From Bradyrhizobium sp. Ghvi (GTDB taxonomy: Bacteria > Pseudomonadota > Alphaproteobacteria > Rhizobiales > Xanthobacteraceae): a DNA stretch of 64,000 nucleotides. The translations under genes were made by a program, and so were the position numbers. Location of the stretch: the NCBI RefSeq assembly GCF_900115265.1, contig NZ_FOVU01000003.1, positions 372,001 to 436,000 on the forward strand. The letters are read 5' to 3'. The notes beneath the pieces are model-generated. The model ran no database searches, had not been told where the DNA came from, and worked only from the letters and a program-made list of their open reading frames with translations. This document shows, in pieces, positions 1 through 8,113 of this stretch (position 1 is the stretch's first letter; each line of letters opens with the position of its first letter).

Positions 1-465
1 GGCGGCCTTGAACGGCAGCTTGAGCAGATCGTTCTCGGTCTTGCCTTTGACGCGGGCCCACATCCGCGAGCCCTGCTCGCTGGAATCGGTGCCGGCACCG
101 GTGACGTAGGTAAAGGTCATCTGCGGATTGAGCCGCGCCAGCGTCGTCGCAGCCGCAAGCGTAATGTCATAGGTGAGACGGCGGTAGCGTTCTTCGCTCA
201 TGCCGATCGACGAGACACCGAGACAGAAAAAGCAGGCGTCATAGCCGATCAGCTTCGCCTCGATCGCCATATAGTCGGTGAAATCGTCATGGATGACTTC
301 GGTCAGCTTGGCGTTGTGCACGCCGGTCGGGCTACGCCCAACGACCAGCACGCGATCAACGCCGTCATCGAGCAGGCACTCGCGCAGGACGCCCTGCCCG
401 ACCATGCCCGTTGCGCCGAAGATGATGACCTGCATCGGGACATTCCCATCGATGTCGCGGCTCAT
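1..465 (-). CDS. NAD(P)-dependent epimerase/NmrA-like protein, 3' end outside window
   Basis: The minus strand is open from an ATG at 465 to the window edge, giving about 155 residues. The product opens with a Rossmann nucleotide-binding strand and glycine loop (MQVIIFGATGMVGQG, about residues 11-25) and continues in the style of atypical short-chain dehydrogenases of the epimerase/NmrA kind. The ATG at 465 overlaps the TGA of the upstream SDR gene in an ATGA, which favours this start over the internal ATG at 435. The coupling implies co-transcription and probably co-regulation by the TetR gene at 1484. The substrate cannot be told, and the C-terminus is not in the window. Confidence 0.8.
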   Translation of the reverse strand, partial: MSRDIDGNVPMQVIIFGATGMVGQGVLRECLLDDGVDRVLVVGRSPTGVHNAKLTEVIHDDFTDYMAIEAKLIGYDACFFCLGVSSIGMSEERYRRLTYDITLAAATTLARLNPQMTFTYVTGAGTDSSEQGSRMWARVKGKTENDLLKLPFKAA

Positions 466-1400
466 GCGGCGGCTGCGATCTCGTCGAAAGATACACCCGT
501 CAGCGTCGCCGAAGCATCCCAGAGCATGGCTGCCGCGGCAAAATCCTTCGCCTGTGGCATGATCCTCGCAACCCCCGGCGATCCCTTCAATTCGTAAAAC
601 CCGCTCGGACCGTAATAGCCGCCGGGCTCGGCCGCCGGCGAGGTCGCCGCAAAAAGCGTGGGCCAAGCGCCCTCGGCCGCGGACTGGCTGATCCAGGGCT
701 GGAGCAACCGCCCCACGCGCCATTGCAAGGTGTTCACGCCGGGCCCGTTCGAAATCAGATCGGTTCGCGCAAAGCCGGGATGCGCGGCGATGCTCCGCAA
801 CCCCCAACCGGCCGCATCGCTCCGCCTCTGCAATTCGAGCGAAAACATCAGGACGGCGAGCTTGGACTGGGAGTAAGCGCGCAACGGACGATAGGACCGC
901 TCGCTCTGCAGATCGTCGAAATTGATGGCGCCGGAGCGATGCGCAAGGCTCGACAGATTGACGACCCGAGGTGCCTTGGCGCGGCGAAGGCGCGGCAACA
1001 GGCGCGCCGTGAGCGCGTATTGGCCGAGATAGTTGGTGCCGAATTGCATCTCGAAACCATCCTCGGTCTGCTGCCGCTTGGGCAGCGCCATCACGCCGGC
1101 ATTGTTGACGAGGAGATCGAGCTGGTCGTTGCTGGCCGCGAAACGCCGGGCGAAATCGGCGACCGAGGACAGACTGGCGAGGTCGAGATGCTCATAGGCG
1201 ATCAGAGCGTTGGGAAACTGCGCGCAAATGCCCTCGATCGCCCGCAGGCCCTTTGCGTCGTTGCGTCCGGTGAGTATGACGATGGCTCCGGCGCCTGCCA
1301 GCGCCAATGCCGTCTCATAGCCGAGGCCGCCGGTGCCCCCGGTGACGACGGCGGTCTTGCCGCTGAGCGAAGGGATGTCTGCCGTGGTCCAGTCGGTCAT
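462..1400 (-). CDS. Short-chain dehydrogenase/reductase (retinol dehydrogenase-like)
   Basis: 312 residues. Classical SDR features are visible: the NAD(P) loop TGGTGGLG near residue 22, NNAGV in the middle, and the catalytic YSQSK with an upstream LSS serine. The length (over 300) and the tail resemble the WW-oxidoreductase/retinol-dehydrogenase-like SDR group rather than FabG. The start is the ATG at 1400 with an upstream GGAG; a longer reading frame extends to 1778 but runs into the divergent TetR gene. It is the first gene of a minus-strand pair with the epimerase (ATGA overlap) and faces the TetR regulator across 83 bp. NAD(P)-linked oxidoreduction is secure by family; the substrate is unknown. 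Confidence 0.9.
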   Translation of the reverse strand: MTDWTTADIPSLSGKTAVVTGGTGGLGYETALALAGAGAIVILTGRNDAKGLRAIEGICAQFPNALIAYEHLDLASLSSVADFARRFAASNDQLDLLVNNAGVMALPKRQQTEDGFEMQFGTNYLGQYALTARLLPRLRRAKAPRVVNLSSLAHRSGAINFDDLQSERSYRPLRAYSQSKLAVLMFSLELQRRSDAAGWGLRSIAAHPGFARTDLISNGPGVNTLQWRVGRLLQPWISQSAAEGAWPTLFAATSPAAEPGGYYGPSGFYELKGSPGVARIMPQAKDFAAAAMLWDASATLTGVSFDEIAAAA

Positions 1401-1448
1401 GCCAATCTCCGTTCGGGGCTGGAATGCCGCCCGCGACAGGTCTAAATG

Positions 1449-1461
1449 TGCACTTGGTGCA
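1449..1461. promoter_or_regulatory. Candidate TetR operator between divergent SDR and TetR genes
   Basis: A perfect inverted repeat TGCAC-TTG-GTGCA lies in the 83-bp gap between the SDR start (1400) and the TetR start (1484), with flanking AAA/TTT three positions further out on each side. TetR-family repressors usually bind such short palindromes in the gap with a divergent neighbour and regulate both genes. Function is inferred from position and symmetry only. Confidence 0.45.
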
Positions 1462-1483
1462 ACTTTGCAAGAGGTGAAATAAT

Positions 1484-2125
1484 TTGAAGGCGTCGAAGCC
1501 GAGCGGGAAACGTCCCAAGCCCTTGATCCCTGGAGAGAAACTTCCGGCTTCCGCCGGTCTGCGCCAGCGCAAGCAGCAGGCGACCCGCGAGCGGCTGAAG
1601 CGAGCGGCGATGGCGCTGTTCCTGGAGCACGGCTTCGAAACCACCACCATCGACGACATCGCTGATGCAGCCGACATGTCGCGACGGAGCTTCTTTCATT
1701 ATTTCGCCTCGAAAGAGGACGTCGTGGCCGCCTGGCAGGAGGATGCCGCAACGGCCCTCGTGACTGAGATCCTGGCACGGCCCGCGGAGGAATCCATGCT
1801 GACTGCGGCGGAGAACGCGATCGCAGCCGCGCTCAAACGGATCGACCCGACCGAGACTGCGGCGATGTCGCGGCTGAAGCGTGACAATCCCGCACTGCAG
1901 GCCCGCGACCAGCTCAAATACGAAAAGCTCGAGCGTGCGCTGGCGGACGGGCTCGCGCAACGCTCGGGCCGCAAGTCGGACCGGCTGAAGGCCCGGCTTG
2001 TCGCCATGATCGCCACCGGCGCGATGCGCGTCGGCGGCGAGAGCTGGCTCAGCGAAGGCTCACGGGACAAGCCGGAGGCATTCGTCAAGCGAACCTTCGA
2101 TGCGATCAGGGCGATCCTGGCGTGA
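1484..2125 (+). CDS. TetR/AcrR-family transcriptional regulator
   Basis: 213 residues from a TTG start that has a GAGGTG ribosome-binding site a few bases upstream. An N-terminal basic stretch precedes the helix-turn-helix (TTTIDDIADAADMSRRSFFHYF, about residues 53-74), which is typical of TetR proteins; the C-terminal ligand domain is family-specific and gives no clue to the inducer. It is divergent from the SDR/epimerase pair, and the palindrome at 1449-1461 sits just upstream, so it likely represses itself and that pair. Confidence 0.92.
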   Translation: MKASKPSGKRPKPLIPGEKLPASAGLRQRKQQATRERLKRAAMALFLEHGFETTTIDDIADAADMSRRSFFHYFASKEDVVAAWQEDAATALVTEILARPAEESMLTAAENAIAAALKRIDPTETAAMSRLKRDNPALQARDQLKYEKLERALADGLAQRSGRKSDRLKARLVAMIATGAMRVGGESWLSEGSRDKPEAFVKRTFDAIRAILA

Positions 2126-2134
2126 GGCCGCGCC

Positions 2135-2959
2135 TCAGCCCTTGAAGAACGCCAGCAGATCCGCGTTGATCGTCTCGGCTTCCGTGGTCGGCATGCCGTG
2201 GGGAAAGCCCTTGTAGGTCTTCAGCGTACCGTGCTTGAGCAGCTTGGCCGACAGCGGCGCAGAATCGGCGTAAGGCACGATCTGGTCGTCATCGCCATGC
2301 ATCACGAGCACCGGCACATTGATCTTCTTGAGATCCTCCGTGAAATCGGTCTGCGAGAACGCCACGATGCCGTCGTAATGCGCCTTCGCGCCGCCCATCA
2401 TTCCCTGACGCCACCAGTTCTGGATCACCGCTTCCGACGGCTTTGCGCCGGGGCGGTTGTAACCATAGAACGGACCGGCGGCGATGTCGCGATAGAACGC
2501 CGAGCGGCCGGCGGCGAGCGCGGTCTGGAAGCCGTCGAACACGCTCTTCGGCAGACCGCCGGGATTGGCGTCCGTCTTCATCATCAGCGGCGGCACCGCC
2601 GAGATGATCGCGGCCTTCGCCACGCGAGACTCGCCGTGGCGCGCGATGTAGTGCACCACCTCGCCGCCGCCGGTGGAATGGCCAACATGCAGGGCGTTCT
2701 TGAGGTCGAGATGCGCGGTCAGGGCGGCGAGATCGTCGGCATAGTGATCCATGTCGTGACCGTCGGCGACCTGCGCCGAACGGCCATGGCCGCGGCGGTC
2801 GTGGGCGATGACGCGATAGCCGCGGGTGACGAAGAACATCATCTGCGCGTCCCAGTCGTCTGATGACAGCGGCCAGCCGTGGCTGAACACGATCGGCTGG
2901 CCCGAGCCCCAGTCCTTGTAGAAGATCTCGACGCCGTCTTTGGTGGTGATGGTCGGCAT
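2135..2959 (-). CDS. Alpha/beta hydrolase, cofactor-free haloperoxidase (non-heme chloroperoxidase) type
   Basis: 274 residues, the usual length of the non-heme chloroperoxidase/perhydrolase family. The N-terminus ([14 protein letters not shown]), the oxyanion [12 protein letters not shown], the nucleophile elbow GHSTGGGE (Ser about 95), the acid in HGDDDQIVP and the histidine in GFPHGMP give a complete Ser-Asp-His triad. Members hydrolyse esters and form peracids in vitro; the natural substrate is usually unknown. A membrane-protein gene ends 25 bp upstream on the same strand, so the two are probably one transcript. Confidence 0.92.
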   Translation of the reverse strand: MPTITTKDGVEIFYKDWGSGQPIVFSHGWPLSSDDWDAQMMFFVTRGYRVIAHDRRGHGRSAQVADGHDMDHYADDLAALTAHLDLKNALHVGHSTGGGEVVHYIARHGESRVAKAAIISAVPPLMMKTDANPGGLPKSVFDGFQTALAAGRSAFYRDIAAGPFYGYNRPGAKPSEAVIQNWWRQGMMGGAKAHYDGIVAFSQTDFTEDLKKINVPVLVMHGDDDQIVPYADSAPLSAKLLKHGTLKTYKGFPHGMPTTEAETINADLLAFFKG

Positions 2960-2984
2960 TGGGTACTCCTTCAGTCAGAAACGA

Positions 2985-3494
2985 TCAGGCCAACGCCATC
3001 GGCTTGTAGCGGCGCCAAGCGCCGATGGTCAGCAGCACGAAGAACACCAGCACGAGGACCTGCACGACGGCGAACACAGGGCCCGACGGCGGCGCCGGCG
3101 GCACGGCCGGGGCAAGTGCGGCCAGCGCCGGCACTTTCAGGAACGACTGGATGATCAGCACGAAGACGTTGAAGTAGAGCGAGATCATCGCGGTCACGAT
3201 ATAGACCGGCCGCCATAGGCCCGAAAGTTTCATGCCGTAGAGCGCGATGCACGCGATCGCGAGCAGCACCAGCGAGATGGCGGCGATGACGTACGAGGGC
3301 AGCAGCTCCTTGAACGGAAACAGGAAGCCGGTGGCATTGGTGAGGATCGTGAACAGCAGGAAGATCGCGGTCAGACCCGGCATCGGCTTCGAGCTGAGCA
3401 GGCCAAACATCACGATCAGACCGGCGACGATACCGATCAGGCTGATGATGACGTGGACCAATGTGAAGGCGGGAAGGCTCAAGCCGAGGACCAT
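2985..3494 (-). CDS. Small polytopic membrane protein of unknown function
   Basis: 169 residues with about five hydrophobic helices (roughly residues 8-32, 40-60, 66-90, 93-118 and 138-160) and a short Pro/Ala-rich loop before the last one. It starts at an ATG with an AGGAGAG ribosome-binding site 4 bases upstream. No catalytic motif is visible and I do not recognise a named family. It lies just upstream of the haloperoxidase-like hydrolase on the same strand and probably shares its mRNA. Confidence 0.8.
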   Translation of the reverse strand: MVLGLSLPAFTLVHVIISLIGIVAGLIVMFGLLSSKPMPGLTAIFLLFTILTNATGFLFPFKELLPSYVIAAISLVLLAIACIALYGMKLSGLWRPVYIVTAMISLYFNVFVLIIQSFLKVPALAALAPAVPPAPPSGPVFAVVQVLVLVFFVLLTIGAWRRYKPMALA

Positions 3495-3586
3495 GGCATC
3501 TCTCCTACTCTCTGCATTGAGATCGGGAGATTGATAATACTCCCCTCACCGGATTACCACCTGCACTAGCATCACACATGCGCGCG

Positions 3587-3634
3587 CAGCCATGCGTGTT
3601 CGTGCGAGTCGAAAAACGCATGGCTGAATTTTTT
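3587..3634 (+). terminator. Hairpin followed by T-run, oriented for the plus strand
   Basis: CAGCCATGCGT (3587-3597) and ACGCATGGCTG (3616-3626) are perfect 11-bp arms with an 18-nt loop, followed by AA and six Ts (3629-3634). This looks like an intrinsic terminator for plus-strand transcription, although both neighbouring genes are on the minus strand. It may end an unannotated plus-strand RNA, or the symmetry may serve another role. Confidence 0.45.
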
Positions 3635-3700
3635 GCACCGCTGTCGCAAACGACGGCAGTTTTGGACGACCGAGCTTTCGATGAAAGTTGAATCGATCCT

Positions 3701-4009
3701 TCACACTTCCTTGGTGTCGAAGATCAGCAGATCGGCACCGCCGCTGGCGAATTTCGGCACGTCGCTTGCGGCCGCCTTGCCGGCTTCGCTGCCGAATGCC
3801 TTCTGGATGTCGCCCACGCTATCGAACGTGAGAATGGCGACGAGGTGAATGCCTGACGGTCCAGCGGGCGAGCCGACCGCACCGGTGCTGACGGCGTATT
3901 TCTTCAAGCCAGGAAGCTTCTTGGCGAGCGGAATGTGAGTTTCGGCATAGTGCTTGTCGAAGGCGGCAGCGTCTTTGGGCGTTTTGTAGAGCACGACGAG
4001 TTCGGCCAT
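3701..4009 (-). CDS. EthD-like dimeric alpha-beta barrel protein
   Basis: 102 residues. The start (MAELVVLYKTPKD) followed by FDKHYAETHIPLAKKLPGLKKY matches the EthD pattern, in which a His in HYxxTHxPLA lines the small ferredoxin-like barrel. A GGGAGGA ribosome-binding site lies just before the ATG at 4009. EthD proteins are small, often dimeric, and found beside oxidative degradation genes; the biochemical role is mostly unknown. It sits between unrelated minus-strand genes with gaps on both sides, so it may be monocistronic. Confidence 0.88.
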   Translation of the reverse strand: MAELVVLYKTPKDAAAFDKHYAETHIPLAKKLPGLKKYAVSTGAVGSPAGPSGIHLVAILTFDSVGDIQKAFGSEAGKAAASDVPKFASGGADLLIFDTKEV

Positions 4010-4130
4010 TTAGTCCTCCCAGTTGAGTCTTTGTCTTCGCGCGATTGATCTCGCGACGTGGCGATAGTCCGTGGGACACGGCGAGATGGCAAGTCACATT
4101 CGACTTGCCGTCCGCTTGTCTTCTGCTTGA

Positions 4131-5843
4131 TTAAAGCGCCGGTTTTGCGGCGTCGCCGAGATAGCCGTGCAGCGAGGCCACGACCTGCGCGCCTTCGCCG
4201 ATGGCGCCGCCGACGCGCTTGACCGAGCCGGAGCGCACGTCGCCGACGGCGTAGACGCCGGGGACGGAGGTCTCGAGCGGCGCGACCAGCCGGCCCTGGT
4301 TCTGCTCGGATTGCGCGCCCGTGACGACGAAGCCGCCGCGGTCGAGCGTCACGCCGCAACCGTCGAGCCAGGAGGTGGCGGGATCGGCGCCGACGAACAG
4401 GAACAGGTTCTTGATGTCGGCAGAATCCTCGTCATCGGACAGCCGGCTCTTCCAGCGGATCCGTCGCAGCAGCGCGGCTTCGTCGCCCTCCAGCGCCGTG
4501 ACCTCGGTGTTGAACAGCAGCTCGATGTTCGGGGTCGCTTCGATGCGCTCGATGAGATAGCGCGACATGCTGGCGCCAAGGCCGCCGCCGCGGATGATCA
4601 TCAGGACCTTCTTGGCGTGCCCCGACAGGAACACGGCCGCCTGCCCCGCCGAATTGCCGGCGCCGACCAGCGCCACCTCTTCGCCGGCGCACAGCTTGGC
4701 CTCGATCGGGGAGGCCCAGTACCAGACGCCGCGGCCCTCGAATGTGTCGAGATTGGCGATCTCGGGCCGGCGATAGCGCGCACCGCTCGCGACCACGACC
4801 GCGCGCGAGCGCAGGGAATCGCTGCCGTCGAGCGCGACGGTAAACGCGCCGTCCGTGCGCGTGCAGTCGAGCGACTTCACGGTGACGGGAATCATGATGT
4901 CGGCGCCGAACTTCTGCGCCTGGTTGAAGGCGCGCGCGGTCAGCGCCAGTCCGGAAATGCCTGTTGGAAATCCCAGATAGTTTTCGATGCGCGCGCTGGC
5001 GCCCGCCTGGCCGCCGAAGGCTCTGGTGTCGAGCACGGCAACCGACAGCCCTTCGGACGCCGCATACACCGCGGTGGCGAGCCCGGCCGGGCCGCAGCCG
5101 ACGATCGCAACGTCGTAGATGCGGTCGTTGCGCGGGCCGCCGATCATACCGATCGCGCGCGCAAGCTCGGTCTCACCGGGGTTGCGCAGCACCGCGCCGT
5201 CTGATGTGACGACCAGCGGCCAATCTTCGGGCTTAGGCGAATAGCGCGCGATCACCTCAGCGGCATCGCGGTCACGGTCGGGATCGAGCAGATGATGCGG
5301 CTGGCCGTTGCGGGTGAGAAAGCCCTGCAGGCGGACCACGCCGGCCGAATGCGAGGGACCGATCAGTACCGTGCCGCCGACGCCGGCCTGGAGCAGATTG
5401 ACCCGGCGCAGGATCAGCGCGCGCATGATGCGCTCGCCGAGTTCGGCTTCCGCAACCAGCAGCGCGCGCAGGCGCTCGGGCGGCAACAGCAGCGTCTCGA
5501 CATCGCCTTCGGCGCGGCCGTCGACCAGCGCCGGCCGGCCGGAGAGCTGGCCAAGTTCGGCCAGAAATTGCCCCGGGCCCTGCTCGATCAGCGGGGTGAC
5601 GTTGCCGAGCCCGTCGCGCTGGGTGATGGCGACATGGCCTTTCAGCACGACGAACATGCCCGGCCCCGGCTTGCCGGTCTCGAACAGCAGCTCGCCGTCC
5701 TTATACGTGCGGAGCTCGCCGAAATTCCTGGTGCGCTCGATCTCGGCCAAGGTCAGCGCGGGAAACGTCTGCTCGGGGCGGGTGAAACGCGACATCATCG
5801 CGTCGCGATCGGTTCGGTCCTGGTCATTCTGCCCCATGGCCAC
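4131..5843 (-). CDS. Cyclic nucleotide-binding domain fused to thioredoxin-reductase-like flavoprotein
   Basis: About 570 residues. Residues about 20-150 form a CRP-type cNMP-binding domain (GPGMFVVLKGHVAI, GQFLAELGQLSGRPAL); after a linker, residues about 240-565 are a two-dinucleotide-fold flavoprotein of the thioredoxin reductase class (VAIVGCGPAGLATAVYA, VALVGAGNSAGQAAVFLS, GVYAVGDVRSG). The redox CxxC of true thioredoxin reductases is absent: where CATCDG is expected the sequence reads YWASPIEAKLC. It should bind FAD and NAD(P)H but not act as a disulfide reductase in the usual way. A GTG at 5843 lies 9 bases after GGAG; ATG 5837 is the alternative. This fusion is a known architecture, of unclear physiology. 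Confidence 0.9.
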   Translation of the reverse strand: MAMGQNDQDRTDRDAMMSRFTRPEQTFPALTLAEIERTRNFGELRTYKDGELLFETGKPGPGMFVVLKGHVAITQRDGLGNVTPLIEQGPGQFLAELGQLSGRPALVDGRAEGDVETLLLPPERLRALLVAEAELGERIMRALILRRVNLLQAGVGGTVLIGPSHSAGVVRLQGFLTRNGQPHHLLDPDRDRDAAEVIARYSPKPEDWPLVVTSDGAVLRNPGETELARAIGMIGGPRNDRIYDVAIVGCGPAGLATAVYAASEGLSVAVLDTRAFGGQAGASARIENYLGFPTGISGLALTARAFNQAQKFGADIMIPVTVKSLDCTRTDGAFTVALDGSDSLRSRAVVVASGARYRRPEIANLDTFEGRGVWYWASPIEAKLCAGEEVALVGAGNSAGQAAVFLSGHAKKVLMIIRGGGLGASMSRYLIERIEATPNIELLFNTEVTALEGDEAALLRRIRWKSRLSDDEDSADIKNLFLFVGADPATSWLDGCGVTLDRGGFVVTGAQSEQNQGRLVAPLETSVPGVYAVGDVRSGSVKRVGGAIGEGAQVVASLHGYLGDAAKPAL

Positions 5844-5863
5844 GTTCTTGCACTCCAAAATTT

Positions 5864-6052
5864 CTAGTCACCAGCCTCGCCGGCGGTCCCCTCATTTAGG
5901 GAATCATCACCGGCTTGCGAGGGGTCGCCGCTTGCGGCGCGTTCGCGCGCCTGCGCCTTGCGCCGCTTCAGGTTCTCCCGCAGCGCCGATTTCAGGCGGT
6001 CGTCGCGTGATGACTTCGCCTGTCTCGCGCTCTTGTCGGTCTCGTCAGCCAT
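5864..6052 (-). CDS. Small charged protein of unknown function
   Basis: 62 residues from the ATG at 6052; an in-frame GTG one codon upstream is possible. The product is very rich in Lys/Arg/Glu/Asp and Ala (KSALRENLKRRKAQARER in the middle) and ends in an acidic tail, with no hydrophobic core, so it is likely a disordered or single-helix protein. It lies immediately upstream of the cNMP/flavoprotein fusion on the same strand with about 20 bp between, suggesting one transcript. I recall similar short proteins in Bradyrhizobium genomes but cannot confirm it here. Confidence 0.65.
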   Translation of the reverse strand: MADETDKSARQAKSSRDDRLKSALRENLKRRKAQARERAASGDPSQAGDDSLNEGTAGEAGD

Positions 6053-6367
6053 CACAGGTCCATCCAGCTCTTGGCTGCTAACATGCCCAGAGAATGCGGC
6101 AGCTCAAGAGGCCCGGATGGTCCCGACGTGCGGAAATCCAAAATGGGTCGAATCCGCTCCAGGGGCCAACTGGCCAGATGGTGGGGGAAGCGGAACCAAA
6201 ATCGACGGAGGGTCGGTCATTTCGGGCCAAAACAGCCGTAATACCTCCGATATCGCTCCGATTTTCTCGTTTTGGCTGATCTTGCAAGCTTGCACAGCGG
6301 GGAGGCCTGTGGCAGATATCGGCCCGCTTGGTAGGCCCCTCGGGCGGCCGATTCTATCCCAGCACAT

Positions 6368-6442
6368 GCTGCCGTAGCTCAGTGGTAGAGCACTCCATTG
6401 GTAATGGAGAGGTCGACAGTTCAATCCTGTCTGGCAGCACCA
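6368..6442 (+). tRNA. tRNA-Thr (anticodon GGT), CCA encoded
   Basis: A complete cloverleaf can be drawn: acceptor GCTGCCG/TGGCAGC with one G-U pair, D-arm GCTC..GAGC, anticodon stem CTCCA/TGGAG around loop TTGGTAA (anticodon GGT, reading ACC), and T-arm with GTTCAATCC. Discriminator A at 6439 and CCA at 6440-6442 are encoded. No copy of the tRNA 3' end is seen elsewhere in the window, so there is no sign of an integrated element using it. Confidence 0.97.
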
Positions 6443-7216
6443 TCCATTCTTCCCAGAACAAGCACGGATTGGCATTCTCGCGGCCCCGAACGCCCGAGTT
6501 TTGCTCGTCTCTGTTGCCCTCCTCCTTTGAAGAGGGCGCAGGGAAGACCGGGTGCCGACGGGCACCCGCGGTCCGCTGCGCGAAAATGTAGCGCAAGGAA
6601 ACCGCACAGCAGCATACAGGTGACGCCGAACACTCGGCCTTCCCTGCGCGATGGTTGGACGGCTTATGCCGTGCTCTCCCGGGAGCCGAATTCCTTCTGG
6701 CCTCCCTCACCTCACGGAATTCACCGGCACCGCGCCGGTTGACGCCAGTGCCGCCTCCGCAAAGGCTTGACCGTAGCGACGACGGCCAGGACCACACGGT
6801 TTTGCCGTACGCAGCCCGACTTCGCCCAAGAGGGCTTCGCCGGGTTCAGGCGCCGTTCGTACGACACGGCTTGTGCCGGGCTCACGGGGTTCGGCTCAAT
6901 CCTCTGCCCGCCCTGCCCTCACATCCGCGCCGGCGCTGCCGCGTCCACCGCTTCCCCAGCCCACGTTCGTGACGACGTACGATCGCCCCTCTCCAACGGG
7001 CCGGGATGGCGAGAGAATGTCGCAAAACCGAATTTCGGTAAAGCGGAATATTTTTGCGAGAAGAGGTTGACGGGGTTTGGCGGGAGACGGGTGTTTTGCC
7101 CGACGGGTCGGACTCTCCTGCGACCGCACAAGTAAGGTTAATTCTTCGTTTCGATTGTCGGTAAAATTTTATCTATTATTTTCCTGGTCATTCAAGACGT
7201 ACCAGGGGCTTTAATA
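6443..7216. other. Long intergenic stretch without a convincing gene
   Basis: About 770 bp after the tRNA hold only mutually overlapping open frames on both strands, rich in Arg/Pro/Ser and lacking domain-like sequence, so I call no gene before 7217. The stretch from about 6480 to 7130 has the look of a dispersed intergenic repeat that I associate with Bradyrhizobium genomes, often mis-annotated as short hypothetical proteins; that is recollection, not a search result. The last part (about 7135-7215) is distinctly AT-rich and could hold a promoter for the small frame that follows. Confidence 0.5.
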
Positions 7217-7321
7217 GTGTTTGCGTTTTGCCTGATCGTGACTGGGACTGCGTTGCTTCTCTCCGGCCTGGTCGCCTTCGGCCTTCATCGAAATTCGCTG
7301 TACTCATTGGCGCTGCTGTAG
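7217..7321 (+). CDS. Possible 34-residue single-helix membrane peptide
   Basis: A GTG preceded by AGGGG with an 8-base spacer opens a 34-residue frame ending in TAG. The product is almost wholly hydrophobic (FAFCLIVTGTALLLSGLVAF) with a short basic turn (HRN), so it would form one membrane helix. It follows an AT-rich stretch that could carry a promoter. The case rests only on ribosome-binding site, composition and position, and it could be chance. Confidence 0.35.
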   Translation: MFAFCLIVTGTALLLSGLVAFGLHRNSLYSLALL

Positions 7322-7342
7322 CCGCATCGGCAACGAACTTTC

Positions 7343-7420
7343 GTAGCCCGGGTGGAGCGCAAGCGTAATCCGGGCACCAACTGCGGACACATGCCCCGGA
7401 TTGCGCTTCGCTCCATCCGC
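7343..7420. repeat. Imperfect palindromic intergenic repeat (GTAGCCCGGGTGGAGCG type)
   Basis: Arms 7347-7374 (CCCGGGTGGAGCGCAAGCG..) and about 7393-7419 (CCCCGGATTGCGCTTCGCTC..) are near-complements separated by about 20 bp. Sequence of this type is widespread between genes in Bradyrhizobium as I remember it. It lies downstream of the HAD gene on the minus strand and could act as a transcript-end hairpin. Confidence 0.6.
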
Positions 7421-7441
7421 GCTTCGAGCTCGAAGAGCGGC

Positions 7442-8113
7442 CTACGCCCTCACCGCGGGAGATGCCAGCAACGCCGGCAGGTCGCTCATGCGATGAAAGA
7501 CGCCGTCACAGATCGCCGCCAACTCCTGCTCGGCCTCGGGATGACCTCCGGCAAAGCCGAGGACCTTCATTCCCGCGGCCTTGGCCCCGCGGGCTCCGGA
7601 CATGGAGTCCTCGACGACGACGCAAGCCGGCGGCTGCGCGCCCATCGTTCGCGCGGCATGCAGGAACAGGCCGGGATCCGGCTTCCACGAACCGACCTCG
7701 TAGGCGCTGAAAATGCGGCCCTCGAAGTGGCCAAGCAGCTTCGTCAACCCCAGCGCTTGCGTGAGCTTCGACATCGGCCCGTTCGACGCCACGCAGACGG
7801 GAATATTGATTTCAGCCAGCGCGGCATGAATTCCATCGACAGGCCTCAGTTCGGCATCAAACGCCAGCGCGGTTGCCTGTCGCACGTCGGCGATGAAGCT
7901 TTCCCGGACGCCGCGCCCCAGCCGGCGCTCGATCTCGCGCACGCAATCGGCCATCTTGACCCCGCGGAAGCACCGCACGGCGTCCTCCACGCTGATCGCC
8001 ACGCCTTCCTCGGCTGCGATGCGGGCAAAAACGGTCAGTGCGATGACCTCGCTATCGACCAGAACGCCGTCGGAATCGAAGATGATGAGTTCGGGAGTTA
8101 CGCGCGCATTCAT
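7442..8113 (-). CDS. HAD-superfamily phosphatase (subfamily IA, sugar-phosphatase/beta-phosphoglucomutase-like)
   Basis: 223 residues, typical for the group. Motif I is FDSDGVLVDSE with the nucleophile and acid/base Asp pair at about residues 13 and 15, motif II is in VCVASNG, the conserved Lys is in GSWKPDP, and motif IV is VVEDSMSGA. The cap insert between motifs I and II is of the C1 helical type. It most resembles small sugar-phosphate phosphatases such as the 6-phosphogluconate phosphatase group; the substrate is not determined by sequence. It overlaps the upstream cNMP-domain gene by 4 bp (ATGA), so the two are translationally coupled. Confidence 0.9.
   Translation of the reverse strand: MNARVTPELIIFDSDGVLVDSEVIALTVFARIAAEEGVAISVEDAVRCFRGVKMADCVREIERRLGRGVRESFIADVRQATALAFDAELRPVDGIHAALAEINIPVCVASNGPMSKLTQALGLTKLLGHFEGRIFSAYEVGSWKPDPGLFLHAARTMGAQPPACVVVEDSMSGARGAKAAGMKVLGFAGGHPEAEQELAAICDGVFHRMSDLPALLASPAVRA

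Noticed and set aside
4167..5204. 345-residue plus-strand open frame
   Set aside because: Antisense of the cNMP/flavoprotein fusion; composition typical of a GC-rich shadow.
6283..6294. TGCAAGCTTGCA palindrome before the tRNA
   Set aside because: A 12-bp palindrome near a tRNA promoter, with no nearby regulator; likely chance.
6354..6797. 147-residue minus-strand frame across the tRNA
   Set aside because: Reads through tRNA-Thr on the opposite strand and has no protein-like pattern.
6368..7441. Integrated element at tRNA-Thr
   Set aside because: No integrase and no repeat of the tRNA 3' end is seen.
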